A stretch of 22,863 bases of DNA from JAVBLQ01 sp031553435 (GTDB lineage Bacteria > Bacteroidota > Bacteroidia > Bacteroidales > Azobacteroidaceae): positions 1 through 22,863 of the forward strand of contig JAVBLQ010000056.1 of the NCBI GenBank assembly GCA_031553435.1, written 5' to 3'. The notes under the pieces are model-generated. The model was not told the DNA's origin, searched no databases, and saw only the letters and a program-made list of their open reading frames with translations. The position numbers and the translations under genes were made by a program. This document shows positions 22,307 through 22,863 of this stretch, one piece after another (position 1 is the first letter of the stretch; the number at the start of each line of letters is the position of its first letter).

Positions 22307-22863
22307 ATGAATTCAACCAGTATCAAAATCAAGTTCCGTCCTTCGTCCGTCCCTGAGCGCGAGGGTTCGCTCTTTTTCCAGTTCATTTTCAATTGTGAAG
22401 TCAAAGTGTTAACCACGCAGTACAAGCTTTTTTTTCATGAATGGAATCCTGTTCTGGAAAAGGTCAAACTCGGTTTTTCTTCTCCCTTGCGCGAGCCTTA
22501 TTTGCAAAAGCTCTCCGCAGACTTGTCCCGTGAATATGAGATGCTTGAGAGCCATATCCGTCGTTTGGAAAAACTTCGTGATTTCAGTTTAAAAGAGTTT
22601 GTCAATCTCTATCGTAAAAACAACAGTTGTTGCTTGCTTTCCGTTTTTGTCGATGAACTCAAACCCATTCTCTTGGCTCAGGGCAAAGAGCGTGCTGTTG
22701 AGATTTATCAAAGTCTGGTCAATAAATTCTTGCGATTCAATAAAAATGAAGATTTTCCGCTTGAAAAATTAGACAGTAAGGTTGTTAAAGACTTCGAAGT
22801 CTATATGTTGAATAAAGGCAATGTTCCCAACACATCATCTTTTTACATGCGCTGCCTGCGTGC
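22307..22863 (+). CDS. Tyrosine-type site-specific recombinase/integrase, N-terminal part (runs off the window)
   Basis: An open frame from ATG 22307 to the window end gives 185 residues with no stop. Residues 1-50 (STSIKIKFRPSSV, GSLFFQFIFNCEVKVLTTQY) look like the Arm DNA-binding domain. A charged helix follows (EYEMLESHIRRLEKLRDFSL). Residues from about 115 (FVDELKPILLAQGKERAVEI to VPNTSSFYMRCLRA) are the SAM-like core-binding domain of Bacteroidetes integrases and DNA invertases. The catalytic domain with its Arg-His-Arg-Tyr residues lies beyond the window, so activity cannot be judged. Codon use (many CTC, TCC, CGT, CGC) and composition differ from the neighbouring AT-rich genes, which suggests transfer. 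It could be the integrase of a mobile element or a solitary phase-variation invertase. Confidence 0.85.
   Translation, partial: MNSTSIKIKFRPSSVPEREGSLFFQFIFNCEVKVLTTQYKLFFHEWNPVLEKVKLGFSSPLREPYLQKLSADLSREYEMLESHIRRLEKLRDFSLKEFVNLYRKNNSCCLLSVFVDELKPILLAQGKERAVEIYQSLVNKFLRFNKNEDFPLEKLDSKVVKDFEVYMLNKGNVPNTSSFYMRCLR

Noticed and set aside
22240..22425. Minus-strand frame of 61 codons
   Set aside because: It overlaps the nested inverted repeat and the recombinase 5' end and has no recognisable features.

Overview
The window looks like a chromosomal segment of a member of the Bacteroidales (Bacteroidota). The reasons are: visibly AT-rich DNA; promoter candidates of the Bacteroidetes TAnnTTTG type rather than TATAAT; a Bacteroidetes-type ECF sigma/FecR pair with an STN/carboxypeptidase-regulatory-domain protein; the lipoprotein TamL paired with TamB; a Bacteroidales-type HU protein; and an Arm/SAM-like tyrosine recombinase of the Bacteroides kind. 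I cannot name the genus.

Layout. (1) 1-181: 3' end of an HU-family gene that is internally deleted and frameshifted, followed by a terminator. (2) 355-4578 (+): a tight four-gene operon, carboxypeptidase-regulatory-domain protein, ECF sigma factor, FecR anti-sigma factor, and an STN + regulatory-domain protein paralogous to the first gene. It looks like a self-contained cell-surface signalling unit in which the usual TonB receptor barrel is absent. (3) 4714-5304 (+) thymidine kinase, convergent with 5331-6653 (-), a ThrE-type threonine/serine exporter. (4) 6746-10971 (-): acyl-CoA dehydrogenase, a small YcxB-like membrane protein, EtfA and EtfB, a flavin electron-transfer operon read from etfB. 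(5) 11170-13235 (-): a small lipoprotein, then two exported proteins that share a short C-terminal RYN...W..L module. (6) 13236-13558: a 323-bp gene-free stretch holding three different repeat structures, then catalase (+). (7) 15145-22012 (-): tRNA-Gln(CUG), tamB and tamL in one transcriptional direction, tamB starting about 9 nt after the tRNA and overlapping tamL. (8) 22013-22306: gene-free, with the tRNA promoter and a nested inverted repeat, then the 5' part of a tyrosine recombinase gene that runs off the window.

The most striking thing is not a protein. Short arrays with a 7-nt period recur throughout the window. The unit sequence differs at each site (for example TTGAAAA, AGTTACA, GGTGCAC, GAATTAC, ACAATTG, AAAACTA, GCCTTTT), but the period stays at seven. 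Many sit on or within a few bases of a stop codon, many are folded into near-perfect inverted repeats, and one pair lies in coding DNA at the tamB/tamL overlap, where it is translated in both proteins. All function calls are from reading motifs by eye; no database search was run.
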